57,024 bases of DNA from Pseudomonadota bacterium (GCA_018242165.1 JAFECL010000011.1:1-57024), one strand, 5' to 3'. Shown: positions 17,335-27,069, counted from the stretch's first letter. Notes: generated by a model not told the origin, from the sequence alone. Numbers and translations: made by a program.

Positions 17335-19062
17335 GTGACCACTTCGCCGCTTCGCCGCCCCTTCGCCGTCGCCGCCGCCCTGGCGCTTGCCGCCAGCCCG
17401 GCCTGGGCCGCCCCCGCCCGCCATGGCGCGGCGCATCCAGCGGCCCGCCCGGCCCCGGCCCCCGCCCCCTCGGGCCCGCCGCACCTGCTGGTGGCGGTCT
17501 CGATCGACCAGTTCTCGGCCGATCTCTTCGCCCAGTACCGCCAGCACTATACCGGCGGGCTGGCCCGGCTGCTGCAGGGCGCGGTCTTCCCCAGCGCCTT
17601 CCAGAGCCACGCCGCGACCGAGACCTGCCCGGGCCATTCCACCCTGCTGACCGGGGTCCACCCCTCGCGCAGCGGGATCGTCGCCAACACCTGGTACGAT
17701 CTGTCGCAGGGCCGGGCCGACAAGCGGGTCTATTGCGCCGAGAACGAGAAGGATCCCGCCTCCACCCCCGGCGCGCCGGTGGTTTCGGCGGGGCACCTGC
17801 GGGTGCCCACGCTGGGCGAGCGGATGAAGGAGATGTGGCCCGAAAGCCGCAATGTCGCGGTTTCGGCCAAGGATCGCGCCGTGGCGATGATGGGTGGCAG
17901 CAAGGTCGATGCCGCTTACTGGATCACCACCGGCTTCGTCACCTACAAGGGGCGCGAGCTGTCGCCCGCCGCGCAGGCCGCCAATGCGGCGCTGGGCAAG
18001 CTGGTTGCCGCCGGGGCCCCGGGCCTGGCCGCGCCGGCCTGGTGCGCGCCGCGCAGCCGGGGCATTTCGGCCAGCCCGCTGCTGCCCGATCAGGCCAAGC
18101 TCGGCCCGCTGGTGGTTGGCACCGGCAACCTGCCGCTGCCGGCCAAGGCATGGGACGCGCTGCGCGCCAACCCGCGCGTCGATGCGGCGACGCTCGACCT
18201 CGCCAGCCGCCTTGTCGCCGAAATGAAGCTGGGCCAGGGCAAGGCGCCCGACATGCTCTCGGTCAGCCTTTCGGCGACCGACTACATCGGCCACGCCTAT
18301 GGCACCGAGGGCCTCGAAATGTGCACCCAGATGGCTCAGCTCGACGCCAGCCTGGGGGCCTTCTTCGCCCGGCTCGATGCCATGGGGATCGACTATGCCG
18401 TGGTGCTCAGCGCCGATCATGGCGGGCTCGACCTGCCCGAGCGGCTCGACCAGCAGGGCCTGCCCGGCGCCCGCCGCGCCGATCCGGCGCTGATGCCCGC
18501 CGCATTGTCGAAGGCCATCGCCGCCAGCCTGGGGCTGAAGGATGCCGGCCAGCTGGTCTACGGCGAGGGGCCGTTCGGCGAATTCTACGTGACCCGCGCC
18601 CTGCCCGAGGATCAGCGCGCCCGGGTGGTGGGCGAACTGGTCGCCCGGCTGCGGACGCACGACGATGTTGCCGCCGTCTTTACCCGTGCCGAGCTGGCGG
18701 TGCCCCCGCCGCGCGGCAATCCGCAGGACTGGACCCTGCTCGACCGGGCCCGCGCCTCGTACGATCCCGAACGCTCGGGCGACGTGGTGGCGCTGCTGAA
18801 GCGCGCGGTGGTGCCGATCCCGGCGGTGCGCCAGGGCTATACCGCCACCCACGGCAGCCCGTGGGACTATGACCGGCGCGTGCCGTTGCTGTTCTGGCGG
18901 CGCGGCGTGGCCGGGCTGGAACAGCCGGCGCCGGTCGAAACGGTCGACATCGCGCCGACGCTGGCCGCGCTGATCGGCCTGAAGGTGCCCGAGGGGGCCT
19001 TCGACGGGCGCTGCCTCGATATCGACGGCGGGCCGGGCGACAGCTGCGCGGGGCCGAAATGA
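17335..19062 (+). CDS. PafA-like secreted alkaline phosphatase
   Basis: The 575-residue protein starts with GTG after AAGGA (10-nt gap) and a signal peptide ending SPAWA. Metal and nucleophile motifs of the alkaline phosphatase superfamily follow: VSIDQF (D58), ATETCPGHST with the probable nucleophile Thr97 (Thr rather than Ser, as in PafA), SATDYIGHAYG and SADHGG for the second metal site. PafA enzymes are periplasmic phosphomonoesterases not inhibited by phosphate. A nucleotide pyrophosphatase role is the alternative within the same fold. It overlaps the next gene by ATGA. The upstream in-frame extension to 17131 runs into the divergent gene and is not used. Confidence 0.85.
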   Translation: MTTSPLRRPFAVAAALALAASPAWAAPARHGAAHPAARPAPAPAPSGPPHLLVAVSIDQFSADLFAQYRQHYTGGLARLLQGAVFPSAFQSHAATETCPGHSTLLTGVHPSRSGIVANTWYDLSQGRADKRVYCAENEKDPASTPGAPVVSAGHLRVPTLGERMKEMWPESRNVAVSAKDRAVAMMGGSKVDAAYWITTGFVTYKGRELSPAAQAANAALGKLVAAGAPGLAAPAWCAPRSRGISASPLLPDQAKLGPLVVGTGNLPLPAKAWDALRANPRVDAATLDLASRLVAEMKLGQGKAPDMLSVSLSATDYIGHAYGTEGLEMCTQMAQLDASLGAFFARLDAMGIDYAVVLSADHGGLDLPERLDQQGLPGARRADPALMPAALSKAIAASLGLKDAGQLVYGEGPFGEFYVTRALPEDQRARVVGELVARLRTHDDVAAVFTRAELAVPPPRGNPQDWTLLDRARASYDPERSGDVVALLKRAVVPIPAVRQGYTATHGSPWDYDRRVPLLFWRRGVAGLEQPAPVETVDIAPTLAALIGLKVPEGAFDGRCLDIDGGPGDSCAGPK

Positions 19063-20303
19063 CCGCCATGGCAGAGCGCCGCGACGTGGTCATCCTGGGG
19101 GGTGGCCTGGTCGGCATGACCCTGGCGCTGGCGCTGGCCCGGCAGGGGATCAGCGCCCATGTGATCGAGCGCGAGCAACCCGCCGACCTGACCGCCGAGG
19201 GGGTGGATGGCCGCGCCTCGGCGATTTCCTCGGCCAGCTGGAACCTGTTCTGCAACATCGGGCTGGGCCCGCGGCTGGAACCGCTGGGCTGCCCGATCGA
19301 GGCGATCGCGGTGACCGACGGGATGAAGCCGGGGCGGATCGACTTCAAGCCCGCGCCCGAGGATGGCTCGCTGGGCCGGATGTTCGCCAACCGCGACATC
19401 CGCCTCGCGCTTTATGCCGCCGCCGCTGAACAGCCGCTGATCGCCTGGCACACCGGGGCCGAGGCGGTGCAGCGCGAGCGGGGCGCGCATGGGGTGGCGG
19501 TGACGCTGGGCGATGGCCGGGTGCTGGAAGGCAGCCTGCTGATCGGGGCCGAGGGCCGCCGCTCGCCCAGCCGCGACGAGGAAGGGATCGCGCTGGCGGC
19601 GTGGGACTATCGCCACCGCGCGATGGTCACCGCGCTCGCCCACGAAAAGCCCCACCAGGGCACCGCCTGGGAGATTTTCTATTCGGCCGGGCCCTTTGCC
19701 CTGCTGCCGCTGAACGATCTGCCCCAGCCGACCGCCGGGGGCCTGCTGCACCGCTCGGCGCTGGTCTGGACCGTGCCCGAGCGCGATGCGAAAGGCGTGA
19801 TCGGCCTTTCCGATGGGCAGTTCCTGGCCGAAGTGCGCGAACGGATGGGCGCGCTCTACGGCAGGATCGAGCTGATCGCCCCGCGCATGGCCTATCCGCT
19901 GTCCTTCCAGCATGCCGCGCGGATCACCGGGCAGCGCCTCGCGCTGGTCGGCGATGCGGCGCACGGGATGCATCCGATCGCCGGGCAGGGGCTGAACCTC
20001 GGGCTGCGCGACGTGGGGGCGCTGGTCGAGGTGCTGGCCGAAGGGATGCGGCTGGGGCTGGAGCCGGGCGATGCCCAGCTGCTGGCGCGCTATGAACGCT
20101 GGCGCGCGGTCGACAATTTCACCACGATGAGCGTGATGGACGGGATCGTCCGGCTGTTCGGGGTGCCGGGGCGGACCGCTTCGGCGGTGCGGCGGCTGGG
20201 GATGGGCGCGGTGCAGCGCCTGCCGCTGCTCAAGCGCTTCTTCATGGACGAGGCGCGGGGGATGAGCGGCAAGCTGCCCGGGCTGCTCCGCGCCCCCGCC
20301 TGA
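19059..20303 (+). CDS. ubiH: UbiH/Coq6-family FAD monooxygenase
   Basis: A 414-residue group A flavin hydroxylase: dinucleotide fold VVILGGGLVGMTLALALARQG at residues 10-30, the DG-like segment in the middle, and GDAAHGMHPIAGQGLNLGLRD near residue 305, the second FAD motif of UbiH/UbiF/UbiL proteins. It probably hydroxylates the ubiquinone ring; which carbon cannot be told from sequence. It is coupled to the phosphatase gene by ATGA. Its stop is 1 bp from the stop of the convergent mitofilin-like gene. Confidence 0.88.
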   Translation: MTAMAERRDVVILGGGLVGMTLALALARQGISAHVIEREQPADLTAEGVDGRASAISSASWNLFCNIGLGPRLEPLGCPIEAIAVTDGMKPGRIDFKPAPEDGSLGRMFANRDIRLALYAAAAEQPLIAWHTGAEAVQRERGAHGVAVTLGDGRVLEGSLLIGAEGRRSPSRDEEGIALAAWDYRHRAMVTALAHEKPHQGTAWEIFYSAGPFALLPLNDLPQPTAGGLLHRSALVWTVPERDAKGVIGLSDGQFLAEVRERMGALYGRIELIAPRMAYPLSFQHAARITGQRLALVGDAAHGMHPIAGQGLNLGLRDVGALVEVLAEGMRLGLEPGDAQLLARYERWRAVDNFTTMSVMDGIVRLFGVPGRTASAVRRLGMGAVQRLPLLKRFFMDEARGMSGKLPGLLRAPA

Positions 20304-20304
20304 T

Positions 20305-21150
20305 CTACCAGGTGCCGCTGGCCGCCGGGCTGGGCGCGGCGGTGGGTAGGGGGCCCGGCGCGGGCAGCTGGTGCCCGGCGCCATCCTTCAGTTCGGCGGG
20401 TTCGGTCAGGGCATTGGTTTCGAGCTGGTCGAGCGCCAGTTCGACCTGGGCATAACGCCGCGCCGCCGCGATCCAGCCTTGCGCCGCGCTGTTGCCGGGC
20501 AGCTGCTGGACTTCGCCGATGGCTCGGTCAACCTGCCCCTGCGCAAGGTTCAGCCGCGCACGGTCGAGCCGGGCCGAGGGTGCGGCGCTGTCGCCCCGGT
20601 CGTGCCGGATGGTGAAGAGGTTGCTGAATTCGGCGCGCACCCGATCCCACCCCGTGGGCCCGGCGGGCGTGCTGACCACCGGGGCCAGCCCGGCCAGCGC
20701 GGTGTTGAGCGAGGTGAGCGTGACCGGGTTGTGCGAGGTGGCGATCACCACCTGCACCGCGCCGGGCAGGGCGGTGCCAAAGCGCTGGCGCAGCTGATCT
20801 TCCAGATAGCCCAGCGGCTGGCCGCGCTCGATCGCGCGGCGCGCGGCGGCAGCAGTCAGCAGGGCTTCGGCGCGGCCGGCATTGGCGGCGGCGGCGCTGG
20901 CCTGCAGTTCCAGCCGGGCCAGCCGGGCCTCCAGCGCGGCGACGCGGGCATCGGCCGGCGGCGGGCTGGCCACCGGGGCGGCGGCGGGCGGCGTGGCAAC
21001 CACTCGGCCCAGCCAATCGCCATGGCGCAGCGCTACCCAGCCAACGGCCCCCCCGCCCAGCACCAGGCCGAGCAGCGCGCCCAGCAACAGCCGGCTGCCG
21101 CGCCGCGGCGGGGGTGCGGGTGCAATCAGATCCTCTGGGTAACCGGCCAT
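20305..21150 (-). CDS. Mitofilin/Mic60-like inner-membrane protein
   Basis: A 281-residue protein: a Pro-rich cytoplasmic N-terminus, one helix (about 20-42), an Ala/Glu-rich coiled-coil stretch (about 68-110) and a helical C-terminal domain (LDRARLNLAQGQVDRAIGEVQQLPGN). This layout and its position immediately after hemC-hemD match the alphaproteobacterial Mic60 homologues (COG4223), known to be linked to heme genes and able to shape inner membranes. Sequence similarity in this family is low, so the call rests on layout and synteny. Confidence 0.65.
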   Translation of the reverse strand: MAGYPEDLIAPAPPPRRGSRLLLGALLGLVLGGGAVGWVALRHGDWLGRVVATPPAAAPVASPPPADARVAALEARLARLELQASAAAANAGRAEALLTAAAARRAIERGQPLGYLEDQLRQRFGTALPGAVQVVIATSHNPVTLTSLNTALAGLAPVVSTPAGPTGWDRVRAEFSNLFTIRHDRGDSAAPSARLDRARLNLAQGQVDRAIGEVQQLPGNSAAQGWIAAARRYAQVELALDQLETNALTEPAELKDGAGHQLPAPGPLPTAAPSPAASGTW

Positions 21151-21165
21151 GGTCGCGAAAGCCCG

Positions 21166-21849
21166 TTATGGTTCTTGTGGCGCAAGGTTCTGGCACAGTT
21201 GCGCGGCGAGGGCCAGCAGCGAGGCATCGTCGGGCCGCGCCGCTTCGGCCACCCGCGCCCAGCCGGCACCGGCCACCGCGCTGACCCGGGGGCCGATGGC
21301 AGCCAGCGCGATGGCGTGGCGCGGGCAGCCCAGCCGGCCTACCTCGGCAACGAAATGGCGTGCCGCCTCGGCCGAATGGAGCAGCACCACCGCCCCGCCG
21401 GCCAGCCGGGTGGCAAGCGCGGGGGGCAGCGGCTGTGGGGTGACCCGGTAGACCACACGCTCTGCCATGGCGATGCCGGGGGGCAGATCCAGCATCACCC
21501 GTTCTTCCCCCGCCAGCCGCAGCAGGCGGTGATGTCCGGGCCGCAGCTGGGCCAGCAGGGCCTGCAATCCGCCGCTGCCTTCGCCCACCACCGCCAGCCC
21601 GGCCGCGCGGGCCGCCGCCGCCGTTGCCGCGCCCACCGCATAGGCCGGCTTGCCGCCATAGGCGGCCAGCGCGGGCCCGGCCTGGCGCAGGGCATTGGCG
21701 CTGCCCAGCAGCAGCGCGTCAATGTCGGCGGGATCGGGGGCTTCCCAGGTGACAGGCTCCACCGCGAACAGCGGCCAGCCTTCCGCCGCCAGCCCCATCG
21801 CCCGGGCTGCCGCCGTGGTCGCGGCGCAGCCCGGCTCGGGCCGGATCAC
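21166..21849 (-). CDS. hemD: Uroporphyrinogen-III synthase
   Basis: HemD closes hydroxymethylbilane to uroporphyrinogen III with ring D inversion. The product of about 227 residues begins IRPEPGCAATTAAARAMG, the usual family start, and contains ALLLGSANALRQAG and PAYAVGAATAAAARAAG in the expected order. HemD is poorly conserved, but its place after hemC supports it. The start is uncertain: GTG at 21849 is used here, while a CTG at 21861 would give the more typical MPAIVIRPEPG. The start codon lies within 15 bp of the hemC stop either way. Confidence 0.85.
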   Translation of the reverse strand: MIRPEPGCAATTAAARAMGLAAEGWPLFAVEPVTWEAPDPADIDALLLGSANALRQAGPALAAYGGKPAYAVGAATAAAARAAGLAVVGEGSGGLQALLAQLRPGHHRLLRLAGEERVMLDLPPGIAMAERVVYRVTPQPLPPALATRLAGGAVVLLHSAEAARHFVAEVGRLGCPRHAIALAAIGPRVSAVAGAGWARVAEAARPDDASLLALAAQLCQNLAPQEP

Positions 21850-21863
21850 GATGGCGGGCAGGC

Positions 21864-22784
21864 CTATCGCCCGCCCCCGAAATGTTCGGTGATGCTGGCC
21901 GGGGCGCGGGCCAGCAGGCCCTGGGCGAAGGCGGTGATCGCGGCCTGATCGCCGGGGGCTACCCGCGCTTCGCCATCGATCCGCGCGGTCCCATCGGGGC
22001 TGAACAGCGCCGCCGCCAGATGCAGCAGCGGCCCTTCGGCGCGGGTCAGCACGGCGACCGCGCTGTGGCAATTGCCGCCCAGCGCCGCCAGCAGCGCGCG
22101 CTCGGCCAGCAGGGCCTGATGGCTGGGCGCATGGTCGACACCCGCCAGCAGCGCGCGGGTGGCCGCATCATCGGCGCGGCATTCGATGGCGATCGCGCCC
22201 TGCCCGGGGGCCGGCAGCCAGACCCGGGCATCAAGCGGCGTGCCCACGCCGGCCTGCCCCAGCCGGTTCAGCCCGGCCATGGCCAGCAGGGTGGCGTCGG
22301 CCTCGCCGGCCTCGAGCTTCGCCAGCCGGGTCGCGACATTGCCGCGAAAGCTCACCACCCGGCAATCGGGTCGGTGGTGGAGCAGTTGCGCGGCCCGCCG
22401 GGGGGCGCTGGTGCCGATCCGCGCGCCGGGGGGCAGTGCGGCAAGGCTGGTGGCGCCAACCAGCACGTCGCGCACATCCTCGCGCGGCAGCACGGCGGCC
22501 AGCACGATCGCTGCCGGGCGCCAGGTCTCGACATCCTTGGCCGAATGGACCGCCAGGTCGATCTCGCCGGCCAGCAGCCACTGGTCCAGCTCCTTGGTCC
22601 ACAGCGCCTTGCCGCCGATCTCGGCCAGCGGCCGGTCCTGCACCTTGTCGCCGCTGGCGGTAACCGGCACCAGCTCGACCGTCAGGCCGGGATGCGCGGC
22701 GATCAGGCGGTCGCGCGTTTCCTCGGCCTGGGCCATGGCGAGCGGCGAGCGGCGGGTGCCGAGGCGGAGCGGGCGCGTGGTCAT
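21864..22784 (-). CDS. hemC: Hydroxymethylbilane synthase (porphobilinogen deaminase)
   Basis: HemC polymerises four porphobilinogens into hydroxymethylbilane. The 306-residue protein starts [14 protein letters not shown], contains [17 protein letters not shown] and [10 protein letters not shown], and has the dipyrromethane-cofactor loop ([12 protein letters not shown] with the attachment Cys). The ATG at 22784 begins at the family N-terminus; the longer frame to 22847 would overlap tsaD. It is divergent from tsaD with only 43 bp between start codons, so the promoters must overlap. Confidence 0.96.
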   Translation of the reverse strand: MTTRPLRLGTRRSPLAMAQAEETRDRLIAAHPGLTVELVPVTASGDKVQDRPLAEIGGKALWTKELDQWLLAGEIDLAVHSAKDVETWRPAAIVLAAVLPREDVRDVLVGATSLAALPPGARIGTSAPRRAAQLLHHRPDCRVVSFRGNVATRLAKLEAGEADATLLAMAGLNRLGQAGVGTPLDARVWLPAPGQGAIAIECRADDAATRALLAGVDHAPSHQALLAERALLAALGGNCHSAVAVLTRAEGPLLHLAAALFSPDGTARIDGEARVAPGDQAAITAFAQGLLARAPASITEHFGGGR

Positions 22785-22827
22785 CGCACCTTGCCCTAAT
22801 CGGCAATGTCGTTCAGGGGAAGCCGCG

Positions 22828-23862
22828 ATGGAAGTCGTCCTCGGCATTGAATCCTCGTGCGACGAGACCGCCGCCGCGCTGGTCCGGGCCGACCGGGTGG
22901 TGCTGGCCCAGCGAATCGCCAGCCAGGATGCCGAACACCGCCCCTATGGCGGGGTGGTGCCCGAAATTGCCGCGCGCGCGCATGCCGAGCGGCTGGCCCC
23001 CTTGATCGCCGCGACGCTGGCCGATGCCGGGATGGCGCTGGGCGCGGTGGCTGCGGTGGCGGCCACAGCCGGGCCGGGGCTGATCGGCGGGGTGATGGTC
23101 GGGCTGGTGACGGCCAAGGCACTGGCCATGGCCAGCGACAAGCCGCTGCTGGCGATCAACCATCTGGAAGGCCACGCGCTGTCACCGCGCCTCGCCGATG
23201 CGGCGCTGGGCTTTCCCTATCTGCTGCTGCTGGCCAGCGGCGGCCATTGCCAGTTGCTGGTGGTCGAGGGGGTGGGGCGCTATCGTCGCCTCGCCACCAC
23301 CATCGACGATGCCCTGGGCGAGGCCTTCGACAAGAGTGCCAAGGTGCTGGGGCTGGGCTATCCCGGCGGGCCGGCGGTGGAACGGCTGGCGGCGAGCGGC
23401 GATCCGCGCGCGGTGCCGCTGCCGCGCCCGCTGCTGGGCAGCGCCGAGCCGCATTTCTCTTTCGCCGGGCTGAAAAGCGCGGTGCTGCGCGCCAAGCAGG
23501 CCGGCAGCCACGCCGATGCCGATATTGCTGCCGCCTTCCAGCAGGCCGCGCTCGATTGCGTGATCGACCGGACCCGCCGGGCGCTGGACCGGGCCGGGCC
23601 GGTGGCCGCGCTGGTGGTGGCCGGCGGGGTCGCGGCCAACCGGGCGCTGCGCGGCGCGCTCGAGGCGCTGGCGGAGGAGCATGGCCTGCGCTTTGTCGCG
23701 CCGCCACTGGCGCTGTGCACCGACAATGCCGCGATGATCGCCTGGGCCGGGCTGGAACGGCTGGCCAGCGGGCAGAACGACTCGCTGGACTTTGCCGCGC
23801 GGCCGCGCTGGCCGCTCGACCCCGAAGCCGAACCGGTGCGCGGGGCGGGGGTAAAGGCGTGA
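22828..23862 (+). CDS. tsaD: tRNA N6-adenosine threonylcarbamoyltransferase TsaD
   Basis: TsaD transfers threonylcarbamoyl to A37 of ANN-decoding tRNAs. The 344-residue protein has [15 protein letters not shown] at the start, the metal-binding [10 protein letters not shown], and the ASKH/HSP70-like fold motifs [15 protein letters not shown] and [12 protein letters not shown]. The ATG at 22828 matches the family N-terminus. It heads a plus-strand run with gpsA and the flippase. Confidence 0.97.
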   Translation: MEVVLGIESSCDETAAALVRADRVVLAQRIASQDAEHRPYGGVVPEIAARAHAERLAPLIAATLADAGMALGAVAAVAATAGPGLIGGVMVGLVTAKALAMASDKPLLAINHLEGHALSPRLADAALGFPYLLLLASGGHCQLLVVEGVGRYRRLATTIDDALGEAFDKSAKVLGLGYPGGPAVERLAASGDPRAVPLPRPLLGSAEPHFSFAGLKSAVLRAKQAGSHADADIAAAFQQAALDCVIDRTRRALDRAGPVAALVVAGGVAANRALRGALEALAEEHGLRFVAPPLALCTDNAAMIAWAGLERLASGQNDSLDFAARPRWPLDPEAEPVRGAGVKA

Positions 23863-23889
23863 CCCTTCGTCAGGCTCAGGGCGAGCGGG
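23863..23889. repeat. Sphingomonad-type interspersed repeat between tsaD and gpsA
   Basis: The spacer after the tsaD stop reads CCCTTCGTCAGGCTCAGG and continues GCGAGCGG. From memory, close variants (CCTTCGACAAGCTCAGG...) recur between genes in many sphingomonad genomes. It fills almost the whole 29-nt gap. If read through, it encodes RQAQGER, a peptide often seen as a spurious N-terminus. Confidence 0.5.
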
Positions 23890-23891
23890 TT

Positions 23892-24881
23892 GTGCCTGCA
23901 ATCGGCGTGCTGGGGGCGGGGGCCTGGGGCACCGCGCTGGCCCAGATGCTGGCCGCCGATGGCACCGCCGTGCGCCTGTGGGCGCGCGAGCCGGGGCTGG
24001 CCGACGAGATCAACCGGCAGCGCGGCAATACCCCTTTCCTTCCCGGGGTGGCGCTGGCGCCGACAATACAGGCGGTGGACGATCTGGCCGCCATGGCCGG
24101 CCTGCCGGTGCTGCTGGCGGTGGTACCGGCGCAGTTTCTGGGCGCGACGCTGCGCCAGCTGGAAACCCCGCCGCAAGACCTCGTGCTCTGCGCCAAGGGG
24201 ATCGAGGCCGATAGCGGCCGGCTGATGGGCGAGGTGGCTGCCGCCGCGCTGCCCGGGGCCGAGATTGCCGTCCTCTCGGGCCCCACTTTCGCGCGCGAGG
24301 TGGCGCTTGGCCTGCCCACCGCGATCACCCTGGCCTGCGCCGGGGGCGAGGCGCAATGGGCCCGGCTGGCCCCGCTGCTGGCGCGCCCGGCCTTTCGGCC
24401 CTATTACTCCGACGATGTGATCGGGGCCGAAGTGGGCGGGGCGGTGAAGAACGTGTTGGCGATAGCCTGCGGGGTGGTCGAGGGGCTGGGGCTGGGCGAG
24501 AATGCCCGCGCCGCGCTGATCGCCCGCGGCCATGCCGAGATGCTGCGCTTTGGCCTGGCGCTGGGGGCGCGGGCCGAAACGCTCAGCGGCCTGTGCGGGC
24601 TGGGCGATCTGGTGCTGACCTGCGCCTCTACCGCCAGCCGCAATTTCTCGCTGGGCAAGGCGCTGGGCGAAGGGTTGAGCGCGGCCGAGGCGTTATCCGG
24701 TAAGCTCAGCGTCGCGGAAGGGGCGGCCAGTGCCCCGGTACTGGCGCGGCTGGCGGGGGAACTGGACATCGAAATGCCGATTGCCATGGCCGTCAACCAG
24801 TTGCTGGCCGGCCAGGCCCCGGCGCGCGACGTGGTGGGCAGGCTGCTGTCGCGCCCGCTGAAAGCCGAGGCGGTGGGATGA
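23892..24881 (+). CDS. gpsA: NAD(P)H-dependent glycerol-3-phosphate dehydrogenase
   Basis: GpsA reduces dihydroxyacetone phosphate to sn-glycerol 3-phosphate for phospholipid synthesis. The 329-residue protein has the Rossmann motif IGVLGAGAWGTALA, LCAKGIE, and GGAVKNVLAIACGV with the catalytic Lys, then GLGDLVLTC. The GTG at 23892 is preferred because the 33 nt ahead of it are an interspersed repeat rather than conserved coding sequence. A GTG at 23859 overlapping the tsaD stop is the alternative. It ends in an ATGA overlap with the flippase gene. Confidence 0.95.
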   Translation: MPAIGVLGAGAWGTALAQMLAADGTAVRLWAREPGLADEINRQRGNTPFLPGVALAPTIQAVDDLAAMAGLPVLLAVVPAQFLGATLRQLETPPQDLVLCAKGIEADSGRLMGEVAAAALPGAEIAVLSGPTFAREVALGLPTAITLACAGGEAQWARLAPLLARPAFRPYYSDDVIGAEVGGAVKNVLAIACGVVEGLGLGENARAALIARGHAEMLRFGLALGARAETLSGLCGLGDLVLTCASTASRNFSLGKALGEGLSAAEALSGKLSVAEGAASAPVLARLAGELDIEMPIAMAVNQLLAGQAPARDVVGRLLSRPLKAEAVG

Positions 24882-26422
24882 CCGACGCGGCCGACCAGCG
24901 CGACATGGCCGCGCTCGCCAAGGGCGGGCGGACCAATTTTCTCGGCTTCCTGCTGCGGCTGGGGGCAACCTTTCCCTTCATGCTGATCGCCGGGCGGATG
25001 TACGGCGCCGCCGCGCTGGGCCGCTATGCGCTGGCGACGCTGGCGGTCGACCTTGCCGGGCAGCTGTGCACCCTGGGGCAAAAGCGCGGGCTGGCCCAGC
25101 GGCTGGCGGGGGATGAACGCCGCGCCGCCAACATCATTGCCGACGGAATGATGCTGAGCCTGATGATGGCGGCGCTGGTGGCGGGGCTGCTGTGGTGGCT
25201 GCCGGCGATCATGTTCCCTTCGGGCGCTTTTGCCCTGGCCGACCGGCTGCTGGTGCTGGCGATCTTCCCGATCACCTTTGCCGATATCGCGCTGGCCGCG
25301 CTGGCCTATCGTTACGACGTGGGCGCGACGGTGCGGGCGCGCTCGATCATCCAGCCCTGGGCGCTGTCACTGACCGCGCTGGGGGTGTGGTTTGTCGACC
25401 GGCCCAGCGGCCTTTCGATTGCCTATCTCGTCTCGATGACGGTCTGCGGGATCGCCGCGCTGGTGCCGCTGCTGCGCAGTTTCGGCCTGCCGCGCGGCTG
25501 GCGCCCGCACCCCTTGCGGATCGGCCGGCTGGCGCTGACGACCATGCCGCTGGCGGTGGCCGACATCGTCGAATGGGGCACCCGCAAGCTCGATATCTAT
25601 ATCCTCGGCATCTATTCGACGCTCACCCCGGAATCGGTCGGGGTCTATTACGTCGCCCAGCAGGTGGCGACCCTGCCGCAGAAGCTGAAGACCAGCTTCG
25701 AGCCGATCCTGGGCCCGGTGATCACCCGCAACCTGCGCGCCCGCAACTTCCCCGGCATTGCCCGCCAGGTCTGCCAGGTGGGCTTCTGGATCACCGCTGC
25801 CCAGGCCGGGATCGCGCTGGCGCTGGGCATTCCCGGGCGCGGCGTGCTGGGGTTGATGGGGCCGCAATTCGTCGAGGGCGATCTGGCGCTGCAATTCCTG
25901 CTGGCGGCCGAGGTGGGCGCGGCGGCGGCGGTGGTGAGCGAGGCGGCGCTGATCTACATGGCGCCGATGCGCAACCTGTGGCTGTCGCTGGGCACCATTG
26001 TCCTGCAGGCGGTGCTGACGATCATCGGCATGCATGTCGACGATGGCTTCCACCTGACCCCGTTCGACCGGGCCAGCTCGGCCGCCGGCGCGCTGCTGGT
26101 CACGCTGTGCCTGGCCTCGCTGGCCAAGACGCTGCTGCTGCGGCGCCTGCTGGGCCAGCCGGTCAGCAACCTGCGCTGGTCGCTGCTGCTGGCGGTGGTG
26201 CCGGCGGCCATGGTGGGCTGGGCGGCCAATGCCTGGCTGCCCGAATGGGCCGAGATCGCCTTCGGCATTCCGGCGATTCTCGCCACCTATTGCGGGGTGA
26301 TCTGGACCTGGGGCTTCGGCCCTGATGACCGGGTGCTGCTGCGTCGCGACGCCGGCGCCCCGCAGAGCTTCGCGGGGCCGGGCGAGCCCGCCGCCCCGGC
26401 AATCGTGGAGAGCCAGGCATGA
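24878..26422 (+). CDS. Polysaccharide flippase (MOP/Wzx-like membrane protein)
   Basis: A 514-residue protein with about 13-14 hydrophobic segments and the MOP-superfamily opening FLGFLLRLGATFPFMLIAGRMYGAAALGRYALA, followed by LCTLGQKRGLAQRL. This is the profile of Wzx-type exporters that flip lipid-linked oligosaccharides across the inner membrane. The substrate cannot be told; no glycosyltransferases adjoin. It is coupled to gpsA and to the next gene by ATGA overlaps. Confidence 0.75.
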   Translation: MTDAADQRDMAALAKGGRTNFLGFLLRLGATFPFMLIAGRMYGAAALGRYALATLAVDLAGQLCTLGQKRGLAQRLAGDERRAANIIADGMMLSLMMAALVAGLLWWLPAIMFPSGAFALADRLLVLAIFPITFADIALAALAYRYDVGATVRARSIIQPWALSLTALGVWFVDRPSGLSIAYLVSMTVCGIAALVPLLRSFGLPRGWRPHPLRIGRLALTTMPLAVADIVEWGTRKLDIYILGIYSTLTPESVGVYYVAQQVATLPQKLKTSFEPILGPVITRNLRARNFPGIARQVCQVGFWITAAQAGIALALGIPGRGVLGLMGPQFVEGDLALQFLLAAEVGAAAAVVSEAALIYMAPMRNLWLSLGTIVLQAVLTIIGMHVDDGFHLTPFDRASSAAGALLVTLCLASLAKTLLLRRLLGQPVSNLRWSLLLAVVPAAMVGWAANAWLPEWAEIAFGIPAILATYCGVIWTWGFGPDDRVLLRRDAGAPQSFAGPGEPAAPAIVESQA

Positions 26423-26949
26423 CCCCGCAGACCTTCACCCTGATCGAGATCGCCGGCGCCGTGGGCATCGTCCTGCTGGTCGCCTGGCTGGTGTTCGGCC
26501 GCCGGCCCAAGGTGCGCGAACGCTATCGCGCGCCCGATGCGCTGGACGAGGGCGCCAGCCCCGCCGCGCGCAACCAGGCGCTGATCGACGCCCCCAGCGC
26601 CGCCACCGCCGCGCTGGCCGCGACCGGGCCGGATATCATGGCCGGGATCGGCGAGCTGGTGGCCGCCGGCGCCGCCGAGGAGGTGGCCGCCGCCGCCCCA
26701 CCTCCGCCCGCCGGCGGCGATCTGGCGCGGATCAAGGGGCTGGGGCCCAAACTGGTCGCGCGGCTGGGTGAACTGGGCGTCACCACCCTCGCCCAGATCG
26801 CCGCCTGGGACGAGGCCGAACTGGCCCGGATCGATTCGCAGCTGGGCCCCTTCGCCGGCCGCCCCGCGCGTGACCGCTGGGTCGATCAGGCCCGGCTGCT
26901 GAATGCTGGCGATACCGCGGGTTACGAGGCGCAATTCGGCCGGCTTTAG
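26419..26949 (+). CDS. Membrane-anchored helix-hairpin-helix protein
   Basis: A 176-residue protein: one N-terminal helix (about 8-27), an Ala-rich linker, then a helix-hairpin-helix domain at about 100-145 (GGDLARIKGLGPKLVARLGELGVTTLAQIAAWDEAELARID) like the one in proteins annotated as flap-endonuclease-1-like (COG3743), and a short tail with RDRWVDQARLL. The HhH fold binds DNA non-specifically, but no nuclease residues are evident and the role is unknown. It is coupled to the flippase gene by ATGA. Confidence 0.7.
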   Translation: MTPQTFTLIEIAGAVGIVLLVAWLVFGRRPKVRERYRAPDALDEGASPAARNQALIDAPSAATAALAATGPDIMAGIGELVAAGAAEEVAAAAPPPPAGGDLARIKGLGPKLVARLGELGVTTLAQIAAWDEAELARIDSQLGPFAGRPARDRWVDQARLLNAGDTAGYEAQFGRL

Positions 26950-27069
26950 CGCGTGGCGCGAAATTTCGCGGCCATGGCCAATTTGCCCTTGGCAAGCCGG
27001 GGGCGGGGTGCTAACCGCGCGCCTCTCCCCGGACCACCGGCCCCGCGCCACGGTCCTGAAACGTCGCGA

